This document shows, piece after piece, positions 6,495-13,268 of a stretch of 13,938 nt of DNA. Position numbers and translations under genes: made by a program. How positions within the stretch are numbered: position 1 is the first letter of the stretch; each line of letters opens with the position of its first letter. The stretch lies in contig JBHHZM010000082.1 of NCBI GenBank assembly GCA_046758065.1, positions 1-13,938 on the forward strand, read 5' to 3'. This DNA is from JBHHZM01 sp046758065 (lineage in GTDB: Bacteria > Pseudomonadota > Alphaproteobacteria > JAAXGF01). The notes below the pieces were generated by a model, which worked only from the letters and a program-made list of their open reading frames with translations, was not told where the DNA came from and ran no database searches.

Positions 6495-9242
6495 ATGGAA
6501 GACACCGACCATCCGGCGTTGACGCTCGACGCCCTGGCGCAGGTCCCGGTGGTGGTCGCCGGCGCGGCGCACGCGCTGTGGCGATCCGCGGACGGCAAGA
6601 GCGAAGCGCTCGACCACGCCGCGGCGACGGCGCGGGCGAAGTCGGGACCGCCGCCGATCGTGTGCCATGCCCCGGCGACCGCGCGTCGGCTCGGGAGCGC
6701 GCCGTTCGCCGCCCTCGACGTGCTCGAACTCTTCGCCTTCGCGCGCCCGGCGGCGTTCTGCCTACCGACGCCGCGCGGGCTCGCCGCCGCGCTCGGCCTG
6801 CCGGCGCCCGCAGGACTCGCCGCCGAGGCCGAGACCCTCGCCCGCGCCGCGCAGGCCTTGCTCGAAGCGCTCTCCCGCGCCGACGATGCGGCCCGGGAAA
6901 CCGCCGCGCCGGTCGCGGCGGCATTGGCCCGGGCGGACTGGCCGTGGGGCATCGCGACGCTCGACGCGCTGGGAACGTCGGGCAGTGCCGCCGGCGGCCT
7001 CGACGTCTGGGAGCGGCTTCCCGAGTGGAGCGAGACCGCGCCCGTCACCCGACCCGGCGATGAGGCGGTCGAACCGGCGGAAGCGCGCGCCCGGCTCGCG
7101 ACCCTGCTTGGCTCGGACGCCGAGCCCCGGCCGCAGCAGGCCGACTACGCCTCGGCGGCGAGCGCCGCTTTCCAGCCCCGCGAGGCGCCGGGCGCAGGCG
7201 CGGTGGTGCTTGCCGAAGCCGGCACCGGGGTGGGCAAGACGCTCGGCTATATCGCGCCCGCGAGCCTCTGGGCCGAGAAGAACCGCGGCCCGGTCTGGCT
7301 CTCGACCTTCACCAAGAACCTGCAGCGCCAGATCGACCAGGAACTCGACCGGCTCTATCCCGGCCCGCGTCTCAAGGCGCGCAAGGTGGTGGTGCGCAAG
7401 GGGCGCGAGAACTATCTTTGCCTGCTCAACATGGAAGACGCGGTTCGGACGCTCGCCGCCCGCCGGGCGGACGCGGTGGCGCTCGGCCTGATGGCGCGCT
7501 GGACGGCGGCGACCCGCGACGGCGACATGGCGGGCGGCGACTTCCCCGCCTGGCTCGCCGATCTCGTCGGACGCGGCCGCACGTTCGGACTCACCGACCG
7601 GCGCGGCGAGTGCATCTATTCGGCCTGCCCGCATTATCGCAAATGCTTCATCGAGCGCGGCATCCGGCGGGCGCGGCGCGCCGACATGGTGATCGCCAAC
7701 CATGCGCTGGTGATGACCCAGGCGGCGCTGCACGCCGCGCTCGGCGACGACGATCCGAACCTGCCCACCCGCTACGTGTTCGACGAAGGCCACCACGTCT
7801 TCAACGCCGCCGACGGCGCCTTCTCGGCCCGGCTCACGGGAATCGAAGCGGCGGAACTCAGGCGCTGGGTGCTGGGCGCCGAGACGACGGGCCGGCGCAG
7901 TCGGGCACGCGGTCTCGAACGGCGCATCGGCGATCTCGTCGCCGACGACGACGCGGCCCGCGCGCTCGAGGCGGCGTTGCGCGCGGCGCGGGCGTTGCCC
8001 GGCGCCGGCTGGCTCGCGCGCATCGCCGGCGATGCCCCGCGCGGACCGGCGGAAAGCTTCCTCGCACACCTGCGCCGGCAAGTGCTGGCGCGCAGCCCCG
8101 GCCGCGACCACGGCTACAGCCTCGAGGCCGAGACCCATCCCGCCGTCGACGGCCTGATCGCCGCGGCGGGCGCGCTCGACGCCGCGCTCGAACGCCTCGC
8201 CGGACCGCTGCTCGCCCTCGCCGACGGCCTCGCCAAGCAGCTCGACGACGCGGCGGCCGAGCTCGATAGCGCAACCCGGCTGCGCATCGAGGCGCTCTGT
8301 CGCGGGCTCAGACGACGCGGCGGCCTGACCGTCGCCGGCTGGCGCGACATGCTGACGAGCCTCGCGGGGGAAACCCCCGAGGCCCTGGTCGACTGGTTCG
8401 CCGTCGAGCGCGTCGAGCGGCGCGAAATCGACGTCGGCATGCACCGCCACTGGATCGACCCGACGATTCCGTTCGCCCAATACGTGGTCGGCCCGGCGCA
8501 TGGCGTCCTCGTCACCTCGGCGACGCTGCGCGACGGCAGCGGCGACGACGAAGCCGACTGGCGCGCCGCCGAGGTCCGTACCGGCGCCGATTACCTGGCC
8601 GCGCCGGCGGTGCGCGCCCAGGTGCCTTCGCCGTTCGATTACGCCCGGCAGACCCGCGTCTTCGTCGTCACCGACGTGCGCCGCGATGCGCCCCAACAGG
8701 TCGCCGCCGCCTACCGCGAGCTGTTCCTCGCCGCGGGCGGCGGCGCGCTCGGCCTGTTCACCGCGATCGCGCGTCTGCGCGACGTGCACCGGCGTCTCGC
8801 CGCCGCGCTCGAGGATGCCGGCCTCGCACTCTACGCCCAGCACGTCGACGCCCTCGACACGGCGACGCTGGTCGACATCTTCCGCGCCGAGGAGAACGCC
8901 TGCCTGCTCGGCACCGACGCGGTGCGCGACGGGGTCGACGTGCCGGGACGCAGCCTGCGGCTCATCGTCTTCGACCGCGTCCCCTGGCCCCGTCCCGACC
9001 TGCTGCACCGCGCCCGGCGCGACGCGTTCGGCGGCAATGCCTACGACGACATGCTGGCGCGGCTGCGGCTCAAGCAGGCGTACGGACGACTGGTCCGCCG
9101 CGCCGACGACCGCGGCGTCTTCGTGCTGCTGGACGCGGCCTTTCCCTCGCGGTTGGCCGGCGCATTCCCCGATGCCGCCGTGCCGGCGCGCGCCGGTCTC
9201 GCCGAGATCGTCGCCCAAACCCGCGCCTTTTTCGCCGCTTGA
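6495..9242 (+). CDS. ATP-dependent DNA helicase, DinG/XPD (Rad3) type with iron-sulfur motif
   Basis: This 915-residue superfamily 2 helicase should unwind DNA 5' to 3', as DinG, YoaA and XPD do, for example at R-loops, forks or damage. Walker A is GTGVGKT (243-249). Four cysteines fit a [4Fe-4S] cluster domain between motifs Ia and II: C309 (ENYLC), C373 and C378 (ECIYSAC), and C384 (YRKC). Motif II is DEGH (430-433), motif III is 'VTSATLRD', and motif VI is QAYGRLVRR (861-869). The first ~230 residues are Ala-rich and unrecognised. They are longer than in E. coli DinG (716 aa), and 915 residues suits the larger alphaproteobacterial form. I use ATG 6495 because nothing upstream in the frame resembles the family. 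The gene diverges from lysS across 112 bp. Confidence 0.92.
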   Translation: MEDTDHPALTLDALAQVPVVVAGAAHALWRSADGKSEALDHAAATARAKSGPPPIVCHAPATARRLGSAPFAALDVLELFAFARPAAFCLPTPRGLAAALGLPAPAGLAAEAETLARAAQALLEALSRADDAARETAAPVAAALARADWPWGIATLDALGTSGSAAGGLDVWERLPEWSETAPVTRPGDEAVEPAEARARLATLLGSDAEPRPQQADYASAASAAFQPREAPGAGAVVLAEAGTGVGKTLGYIAPASLWAEKNRGPVWLSTFTKNLQRQIDQELDRLYPGPRLKARKVVVRKGRENYLCLLNMEDAVRTLAARRADAVALGLMARWTAATRDGDMAGGDFPAWLADLVGRGRTFGLTDRRGECIYSACPHYRKCFIERGIRRARRADMVIANHALVMTQAALHAALGDDDPNLPTRYVFDEGHHVFNAADGAFSARLTGIEAAELRRWVLGAETTGRRSRARGLERRIGDLVADDDAARALEAALRAARALPGAGWLARIAGDAPRGPAESFLAHLRRQVLARSPGRDHGYSLEAETHPAVDGLIAAAGALDAALERLAGPLLALADGLAKQLDDAAAELDSATRLRIEALCRGLRRRGGLTVAGWRDMLTSLAGETPEALVDWFAVERVERREIDVGMHRHWIDPTIPFAQYVVGPAHGVLVTSATLRDGSGDDEADWRAAEVRTGADYLAAPAVRAQVPSPFDYARQTRVFVVTDVRRDAPQQVAAAYRELFLAAGGGALGLFTAIARLRDVHRRLAAALEDAGLALYAQHVDALDTATLVDIFRAEENACLLGTDAVRDGVDVPGRSLRLIVFDRVPWPRPDLLHRARRDAFGGNAYDDMLARLRLKQAYGRLVRRADDRGVFVLLDAAFPSRLAGAFPDAAVPARAGLAEIVAQTRAFFAA

Positions 9243-9283
9243 AGGGAACCCGGGCAGACTGTACAAAGCTCCCGCCCCGCCCG

Positions 9284-9343
9284 AGCCCGGATTTTCCACC
9301 AAGGTCGCGGCGGCGCTCGTGACTTCGGTGAGAAATCCGGGCT
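9284..9343. repeat. Large imperfect inverted repeat between the helicase and TerB-like genes
   Basis: Arms of 17 bp (9284-9300 and 9327-9343) pair at 15 positions, with 11 perfect at the outer end (AGCCCGGATTT with AAATCCGGGCT), around a 26-nt loop. There is no T-run after it on the plus strand, so it is not a classical terminator. The right arm runs directly into the candidate promoter of the next gene. It may end helicase transcription or act as an operator or RNA-processing hairpin. Confidence 0.6.
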
Positions 9344-9348
9344 AGATT
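9319..9348 (+). promoter_or_regulatory. Candidate promoter of the TerB-like gene
   Basis: GTGACT (9319-9324), 18 bp, TAGATT (9343-9348); four of six matches in each hexamer. It overlaps the right arm of the inverted repeat. Transcription would begin near 9355, about 50 nt before the ATG at 9404. Confidence 0.35.
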
Positions 9349-9403
9349 GAAGCGCCGTCGCACCCCATTCTTTACGGATTTCAAGAGGAAGCACAGAACC
9401 CCG

Positions 9404-9808
9404 ATGGTCAATCCCCATACCGCGCTCATTTACACCATGGTTCTCGTCTCGGCCGCCGACGGCGAGATGACCGACGCCGAGCTGACGACGATCGGCCAGA
9501 TCGTCCAGACGCTTCCCGCGTTCACCGATTACGACCGCAACCAGCTCACCAAGGCGGCGGCCGACTGCGCCGAGATCCTGTCCGACGAGCAGGGGTTCGA
9601 TACGGCCATCGCCATCATTGCCGAAGCGCTGCCCGAAAATCTTCGCGAAACCGCCTACGCGCTCGCCTGCGACGTGGTTGCCGCCGACCTCGTGGCCGAC
9701 CAGGCGGAACTGCGCGTCCTCGAACTCCTCCGCCACGGCCTCGACATCGACCGACTGTCGGCGGCGGCGATCGAGCGCGGCACTCGGGCGCGCCACGCCC
9801 GGGCGTAA
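9404..9808 (+). CDS. TerB-like (tellurite resistance B family) small helical protein
   Basis: This 134-residue, all-helical, acidic protein has no signal peptide or membrane segment. It shows the pattern of the TerB fold: an 'SAADGEMTDAELTTIGQIVQ' helix pair near the N-terminus (16-35) and a second related unit, 'VVAADLVADQAELRVLELLR' (91-110). This gives the internal pseudo-repeat with Asp/Glu residues that line a metal-binding site in TerB. The family includes tellurite-resistance proteins and many of unknown role, so the name says little about function. The other ter genes (terC, terD, terZ) are not in this window. I prefer ATG 9404, which has AGAGGAAG (9384-9391) upstream, over a TTG at 9347. 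It is followed 24 bp later by the pteridine-reductase-like gene and could be cotranscribed with it. Confidence 0.72.
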   Translation: MVNPHTALIYTMVLVSAADGEMTDAELTTIGQIVQTLPAFTDYDRNQLTKAAADCAEILSDEQGFDTAIAIIAEALPENLRETAYALACDVVAADLVADQAELRVLELLRHGLDIDRLSAAAIERGTRARHARA

Positions 9809-9832
9809 GGACTCCCCGGTGCTTCGGGCGGC

Positions 9833-10597
9833 ATGACCATGAGCACCGGGAACCCGGGCGTCGTTCTCGTTACCGGCGCCGCGCGGCGTATCGGGCGCGC
9901 CATCGCGCTCGATCTCGCGTGCCACGGCTGGATCGTGGCGGTCCATTACAGCGGCTCGGCCGAGGCGGCCGACGAGACGGTCGGCGAGATCGTCGCCGCG
10001 GGTGGGCGCGCCGCCGCCTTCGCCGCCGACCTCGCCGACGAATCGCAGGTCGAAACACTGGTGCCGCGCTGCGCCGCCGAGTTCGGACCGCTCGGTTGTC
10101 TGATCAACAACGCTTCACGGTTCGAGAACGACCGATTGCAAACGGCGACACGCGAATCCTGGGACGCCCATCTCGACGTCAACCTGCGCGCGCCGCTGGT
10201 GCTGATCCGCGCCTTCGCGGCGCAACTCCCGCCGGGGATGCAGGGCAACGTCATCAACGTGCTCGACCAACGGGTCTGGAACCCGGGTCCGGATTTCCTC
10301 TCGTATACGCTGAGCAAATGCGGCCTGTGGACGCTGACCCGGACGCTCGCGCTGGAACTCGCGCCGGCGGTGCGCGTCAACGGCGTCGGGCCGGGCCCGG
10401 CGCTGCCCAGCCGCCGCCAGTCCCGGGCCCAGTTCGCGGCGCACTGCGCCCGCATGCCGTTGGGCCGCGGCACCACGCCCGAGGAAATCTGCGAGGCGGT
10501 GCGGTTTATCCTTGCCGCGCCGGCGATGACCGGGCAAATGATAGCCCTCGACGGCGGCGAACACCTCGTGCGTCCCACCTGGGCGGACGGCGAATGA
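9833..10597 (+). CDS. Pteridine reductase / FolM-type short-chain dehydrogenase
   Basis: This 254-residue SDR (start ATG 9833, or 9839 two codons later) has TGAARRIG (14-21) for NADPH binding, INNAS (91-95), and YTLSK with Y158 and K162. The usual SDR catalytic Ser is replaced by Asp, D145 in 'INVLDQ', exactly 13 residues before the Tyr. This Asp-13-Tyr spacing, the TGxxxRxG glycine motif, the 'VHYSGSAEAA' strand and 'RVNGVGPG' (181-188) are hallmarks of trypanosomatid PTR1 and E. coli FolM (dihydromonapterin reductase), not of acetoacetyl-ACP reductases. It probably reduces dihydropterins or dihydrofolate with NADPH. The ATGA junction at its 3' end and the adjacent dihydroneopterin aldolase support a pterin role. 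The exact substrate is not decided by the sequence. Confidence 0.82.
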   Translation: MTMSTGNPGVVLVTGAARRIGRAIALDLACHGWIVAVHYSGSAEAADETVGEIVAAGGRAAAFAADLADESQVETLVPRCAAEFGPLGCLINNASRFENDRLQTATRESWDAHLDVNLRAPLVLIRAFAAQLPPGMQGNVINVLDQRVWNPGPDFLSYTLSKCGLWTLTRTLALELAPAVRVNGVGPGPALPSRRQSRAQFAAHCARMPLGRGTTPEEICEAVRFILAAPAMTGQMIALDGGEHLVRPTWADGE

Positions 10598-10635
10598 GCC
10601 AAACCCGCGCGCCCGACGACACGGAGCGACCGATA

Positions 10636-11043
10636 ATGAACCAGCCCACGCCCCTTCGCCCCGTACCCGTCTCCGAGACCGGCGCCGCCGCGCGCCGGCT
10701 GTTCGTCCGCGACCTGATGCTCGACTGCATGATCGGCATCCACCGTCACGAACGCGACGCCGACCAGAGGGTGCGGGTCAACATCGACCTGACGGTGCGC
10801 GACGCCAAGCCGGTCGACGACAGAATCGCCAACGTCATTTCGTACGACGACATCGTCGCCGGCGTGAAGCGCATCGTCGACGCCGGACACATCAACCTCG
10901 TCGAGACGCTGGCCGACCGGATTGCCGACTTCTGCCTGTCCGATTCGCGGGTGATCGCCACCCGCGTGCGCGTCGAAAAGCTCGATGCCATCGCCGACGC
11001 CGCGAGCGTTGGCGTGGAAATCGAACGGTTTAGGGCGGGATGA
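10636..11043 (+). CDS. folB: Dihydroneopterin aldolase
   Basis: The enzyme cleaves 7,8-dihydroneopterin to 6-hydroxymethyl-dihydropterin and glycolaldehyde in folate (and pterin) synthesis. From ATG 10636 it has 135 residues. The family's catalytic set is present: E39 in 'GIHRHERDADQRV', Y70 in 'ISYDDIV', E90 in 'INLVETLADRIA', and K115 in 'VRVEKLDAIAD'. The protein forms an octameric tunnel fold in the known family. Two starts are possible. ATG 10594 overlaps the upstream stop as ATGA and adds 14 unconserved residues. ATG 10636 has GGAG at 10623-10626 at good spacing and a length closer to the ~120 usual for FolB, so I prefer it. The operon with the FolM-type reductase is clear either way. 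Confidence 0.9.
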   Translation: MNQPTPLRPVPVSETGAAARRLFVRDLMLDCMIGIHRHERDADQRVRVNIDLTVRDAKPVDDRIANVISYDDIVAGVKRIVDAGHINLVETLADRIADFCLSDSRVIATRVRVEKLDAIADAASVGVEIERFRAG

Positions 11044-11088
11044 TCACATTTTCGTGTAAGCGCATCCGTGGCGGTGTGCAGGCGAAAT

Positions 11089-11312
11089 TTGTTCACAGCA
11101 TGGATGCAGCCCCACGGGATTCGTCAGCACCCGGTTCCCAAGCCGTTACACGACGATGCATTTTTTCATTGATTAATTTTTTTGTTTTATAAACAACGAG
11201 TTATTTAGTCTGCCTATTTTTTGAGCAATGATCTCCCGGACCAAGGTTAATGGGGCTTCAGCCCTGGTCCGGCGCAGTTCCCAACAAAGTTATACACAGA
11301 TTCCGTGGATAG
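11089..11312. promoter_or_regulatory. DnaA-box cluster around an AT-rich core (possible origin-like or DnaA-regulated site)
   Basis: A perfect DnaA box TTATACACA lies at 11290-11298. It is followed after 5 bp by an inverted, degenerate copy (CGTGGATAG, 11304-11312, 7 of 9). Two near matches with 8 of 9 are TTGTTCACA (11089-11097) and TTATAAACA (11187-11195). They flank or lie in the ~70-bp AT-rich tract. Two GATTC sites (GANTC, the CcrM methylation target) are at 11118-11122 and 11299-11303. No dnaA, rep, par or hemE gene is nearby, so this is a candidate only. Confidence 0.3.
11236..11272. repeat. Nested stem-loop
   Basis: An 8-bp perfect outer stem, CCGGACCA (11236-11243) with TGGTCCGG (11265-11272), encloses an inner hairpin GGGC-TTCA-GCCC (11253-11264). 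There is no T-run after it on the plus strand. It lies between the AT-rich tract and the perfect DnaA box, about 190 nt after folB. It could be a factor-dependent terminator, a protein-binding dyad or a structured RNA. Confidence 0.55.
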
Positions 11313-11689
11313 TTGCCGCGCCCGCCAAGAGCGGCCCGCCGCGCGTGCCGGGCGATTGAAATCAGCCATGCCGTTCCGGTGGCGAGCCAAGCGCAACCGG
11401 CGTCGCGCAGACGCCGCCGACGCGCCGGATGATGCGCCTGCCCTGATCAAGGACGCGCAAGCGCCGTGCGAAGGCGGCGCGCGCGCCCGGCACAACATGA
11501 AGCGCCCGGCGATACCGCGAACGGAAGCATGATGCGGCGACTCAAGCGACTGCCGTCGCGGCCGGGCGACCGGGTCCTCTCGCGCATCCCGAAAAGCGAC
11601 GGCCGGCGGGTTCGCCATGTTTCCGCCGCCGCTGTCGACAAACGGGCGTTCACGGACCGGACGTCGCGGCGTCGGCATCGGACCGGCTC

Positions 11690-11719
11690 TTGACAGGGTT
11701 CACATTTGGCGGTTTGAAT
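11690..11719 (+). promoter_or_regulatory. Probable promoter of the FAD oxidoreductase / GS-like operon
   Basis: A perfect -35 TTGACA (11690-11695), an 18-bp spacer and TTGAAT (11714-11719, 4 of 6). The start would be near 11726, leaving a leader of about 130 nt that contains the operator-like dyad at 11748-11770. Confidence 0.45.
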
Positions 11720-11747
11720 ATGGGAAATGGGTTGAATTGGAGTAACA

Positions 11748-11770
11748 TTGGTCCAGAATGGTTGGACCAA
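11748..11770. promoter_or_regulatory. Operator-like dyad, GntR/FadR type
   Basis: TTGGTCC (11748-11754) and GGACCAA (11764-11770) form a 7-bp inverted repeat with 9 bp between. Overlapping it, TGGT-TGG-ACCA (11759-11769) has the TGGT-N3-ACCA form of sites bound by FadR-subfamily GntR regulators such as PdhR and LldR. Placed just downstream of the predicted start site, it would act by repression. No regulator gene is in the window. Confidence 0.5.
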
Positions 11771-11854
11771 ATTTCGACTTCGTCAAGCTTGACCCGAGCG
11801 CCGCGCAAGAAGACGCGGGCCGCGGGCCAGCAGACCGAGTCAGGAGAAGGCCGT

Positions 11855-13192
11855 ATGGCGTTTCCCAGCCACGTCCGCTATCTCGTCGTCGGCGCCGGAG
11901 TCCACGGGCTGAGCACCGCCTACCATCTGGCGCTCGAACTCAAGGCGCGGGGCAAGGGCGACGGCCGCGACATTCTCGTCATCGACAAGACCGGCATTGC
12001 CGCCGGCGCCAGCGGAATCGCCTGCGGCGTGGTACGCAACAACTACTACCAGCCGGCGATGCGCGAGCTCATGGCCCAGTGCGTCGAGGTCTGGGAAAGC
12101 GACCCCAAGGCGTACAGCTACCACCCCGTGGGCTACATGCAGATCAGCCCCGAGGCGATGCACGCCGACGTCGCCGCCATCTACGAGCAACAGAAGGCGA
12201 TCGGCTACGATTCGACGTTCATCGAGGGCGCAGCCGACTGTGCGACCTATATGACGGGCCTGTTCGACGACTGGCGGGCCCAGGGCATCACCTCGGTGCT
12301 GCACGAGAAGAAAGGCGGCTACGCCAACAACGCCGCCGCGATGTATGGTCTCGCGACGAAAGCCGAGAACCAAGGCGTGCGGATCCTGGGCGGCGTGCGC
12401 GTGACCGGATTCAGGCGCGCCGGCGGCGCCGTCGAGGCGGTCGAAACCGATCGCGGCGCCATCGCCTGCGACGAGGTCGTGATCGGCGCCGGTCCGTGGA
12501 TTTCCGTGCTCTGGGAGATGCTCGATCTGCCCGCCACAATCGACATCCGGGATCAGGGCGGGACCCTCCACGAGGACATTGCCATGTGGCGCTACTGGTG
12601 CCTCGAGGAAGGCACGCTCGGCGTCGATCCCGGCCTGCAACGGACCAACGACGGGCGGATGCCGCCGGTGATCCATGTCGATTCCGACGCGCCGCTTTAT
12701 TCCGACGTCGACGGCTCGCTGATCACCGACGAGATGTGGGGCATCTACTACAAGCCCGACTTCAATTTCGGCGGCATCCAGGGGGGCGGAATGCCGTACA
12801 AGGTCGAAAAGCCCGCCGCGGAGGTGGCGGTCGATCCCTACGGCCCCGAGTCCCCCGAGTTCGTCGTCGACGGCGCGTTCGCTCACATGTGGTGCTCGGC
12901 GCTCGCCTTTTGCCAAAAGCGCTTCTCGGGCCAGATCGGCAAGTGGAAAAAGGAGCCGTCAGGGGGCATCGGCTGCTTCACGCCGGACAGCTTTCCGGTC
13001 ATCGACACCTTTCACCAGAACTGCCACGTCATCGCCGATTCGAACCACGGCTACAAGATGATCGGCGTCGGCAAGCTGGTGGCCGGCGAAATCATGGGCG
13101 AGCCCAGCCGGATTCTCGACTCCTTCCGGTTTTCCCGCTATGCCGAGGGCAGGCTGCATCCGGTGTCGCACAGTCCCTTCCCGTGGAGCTAG
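11855..13192 (+). CDS. DAO-family FAD-dependent oxidoreductase (sarcosine oxidase-like)
   Basis: This 445-residue flavoprotein oxidises a C-N bond of an amino acid or amine; the substrate is not identifiable by eye. The N-terminal Rossmann motif is GAGVHG (13-18) in 'YLVVGAGVHGLSTAYHLA'. It is followed by 'AAGASGIACGVVRNNYY', the 'GaSg..gG..r..y' element of the family. A second FAD-contact stretch, 'DEVVIGAGPWISVL', lies mid-protein. The C-terminal 'DSFPVIDTFHQNCHVIADSNHGYKMIGVG' is the typical closing FAD-binding segment. ATG 11855 is fixed by a strong ribosome site, AGGAGAAGG (11842-11850); the frame open from 11690 is not part of the protein. It lies 76 bp upstream of a glutamine-synthetase-like gene, a pairing seen in gamma-glutamylated amine pathways (for example PuuA with PuuB) and near N-methylglutamate-type clusters. 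Confidence 0.85.
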   Translation: MAFPSHVRYLVVGAGVHGLSTAYHLALELKARGKGDGRDILVIDKTGIAAGASGIACGVVRNNYYQPAMRELMAQCVEVWESDPKAYSYHPVGYMQISPEAMHADVAAIYEQQKAIGYDSTFIEGAADCATYMTGLFDDWRAQGITSVLHEKKGGYANNAAAMYGLATKAENQGVRILGGVRVTGFRRAGGAVEAVETDRGAIACDEVVIGAGPWISVLWEMLDLPATIDIRDQGGTLHEDIAMWRYWCLEEGTLGVDPGLQRTNDGRMPPVIHVDSDAPLYSDVDGSLITDEMWGIYYKPDFNFGGIQGGGMPYKVEKPAAEVAVDPYGPESPEFVVDGAFAHMWCSALAFCQKRFSGQIGKWKKEPSGGIGCFTPDSFPVIDTFHQNCHVIADSNHGYKMIGVGKLVAGEIMGEPSRILDSFRFSRYAEGRLHPVSHSPFPWS

Positions 13193-13268
13193 AGCCAGCG
13201 ATGCAAACGCATAACCGCCAGTCGGCAGCACAACCACCGCCGAATCGAGAACCAAGGGAGGCATAACG

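Larger units (their letters stand above)
11044..11854. other. 810-bp region without a convincing gene, AT-rich in part
   Basis: Reading both strands I find only short, Arg/Ala/Pro-rich frames with no family resemblance (such as 11247-11678 minus, 11305-11532 and 11466-11693 plus). They look like shadows of GC-rich DNA. The first third (11158-11227) is strikingly AT-rich with T-tracts. The middle third (about 11330-11690) is GC-rich and apparently empty, and the last part holds a promoter and operator for the oxidoreductase gene. The AT-rich core includes the perfect inverted repeat TTGTTT-TAT-AAACAA (11182-11196). Confidence 0.6.

Noticed and set aside
6762..9302. 846-codon open frame on the minus strand opposite the helicase
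   Set aside because: It mirrors the helicase codons, is rich in Gly/Arg/Ala/Val without family motifs, and the plus strand carries a complete set of helicase motifs. High GC at third positions creates such antisense frames.
11247..11678. 143-codon minus-strand frame and overlapping small plus-strand frames in the intergenic region
   Set aside because: Arg/Ala/Pro-rich with no motif, mutually overlapping on both strands and without ribosome sites; likely chance frames in GC-rich DNA.
11690..11854. N-terminal extension of the flavoprotein to 11690
   Set aside because: It would place the promoter and the operator dyad inside the coding region, and the strong ribosome site before ATG 11855 fixes the start right before the FAD-binding strand.
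13201..13266. 21-codon frame (starts MQTHNRQ) between the flavoprotein and GS-like genes
   Set aside because: Its end overlaps the ribosome site of the GS-like gene, which could suggest a coupling leader peptide. It has no clear ribosome site of its own and a low-complexity Pro/Gln/Ala composition.
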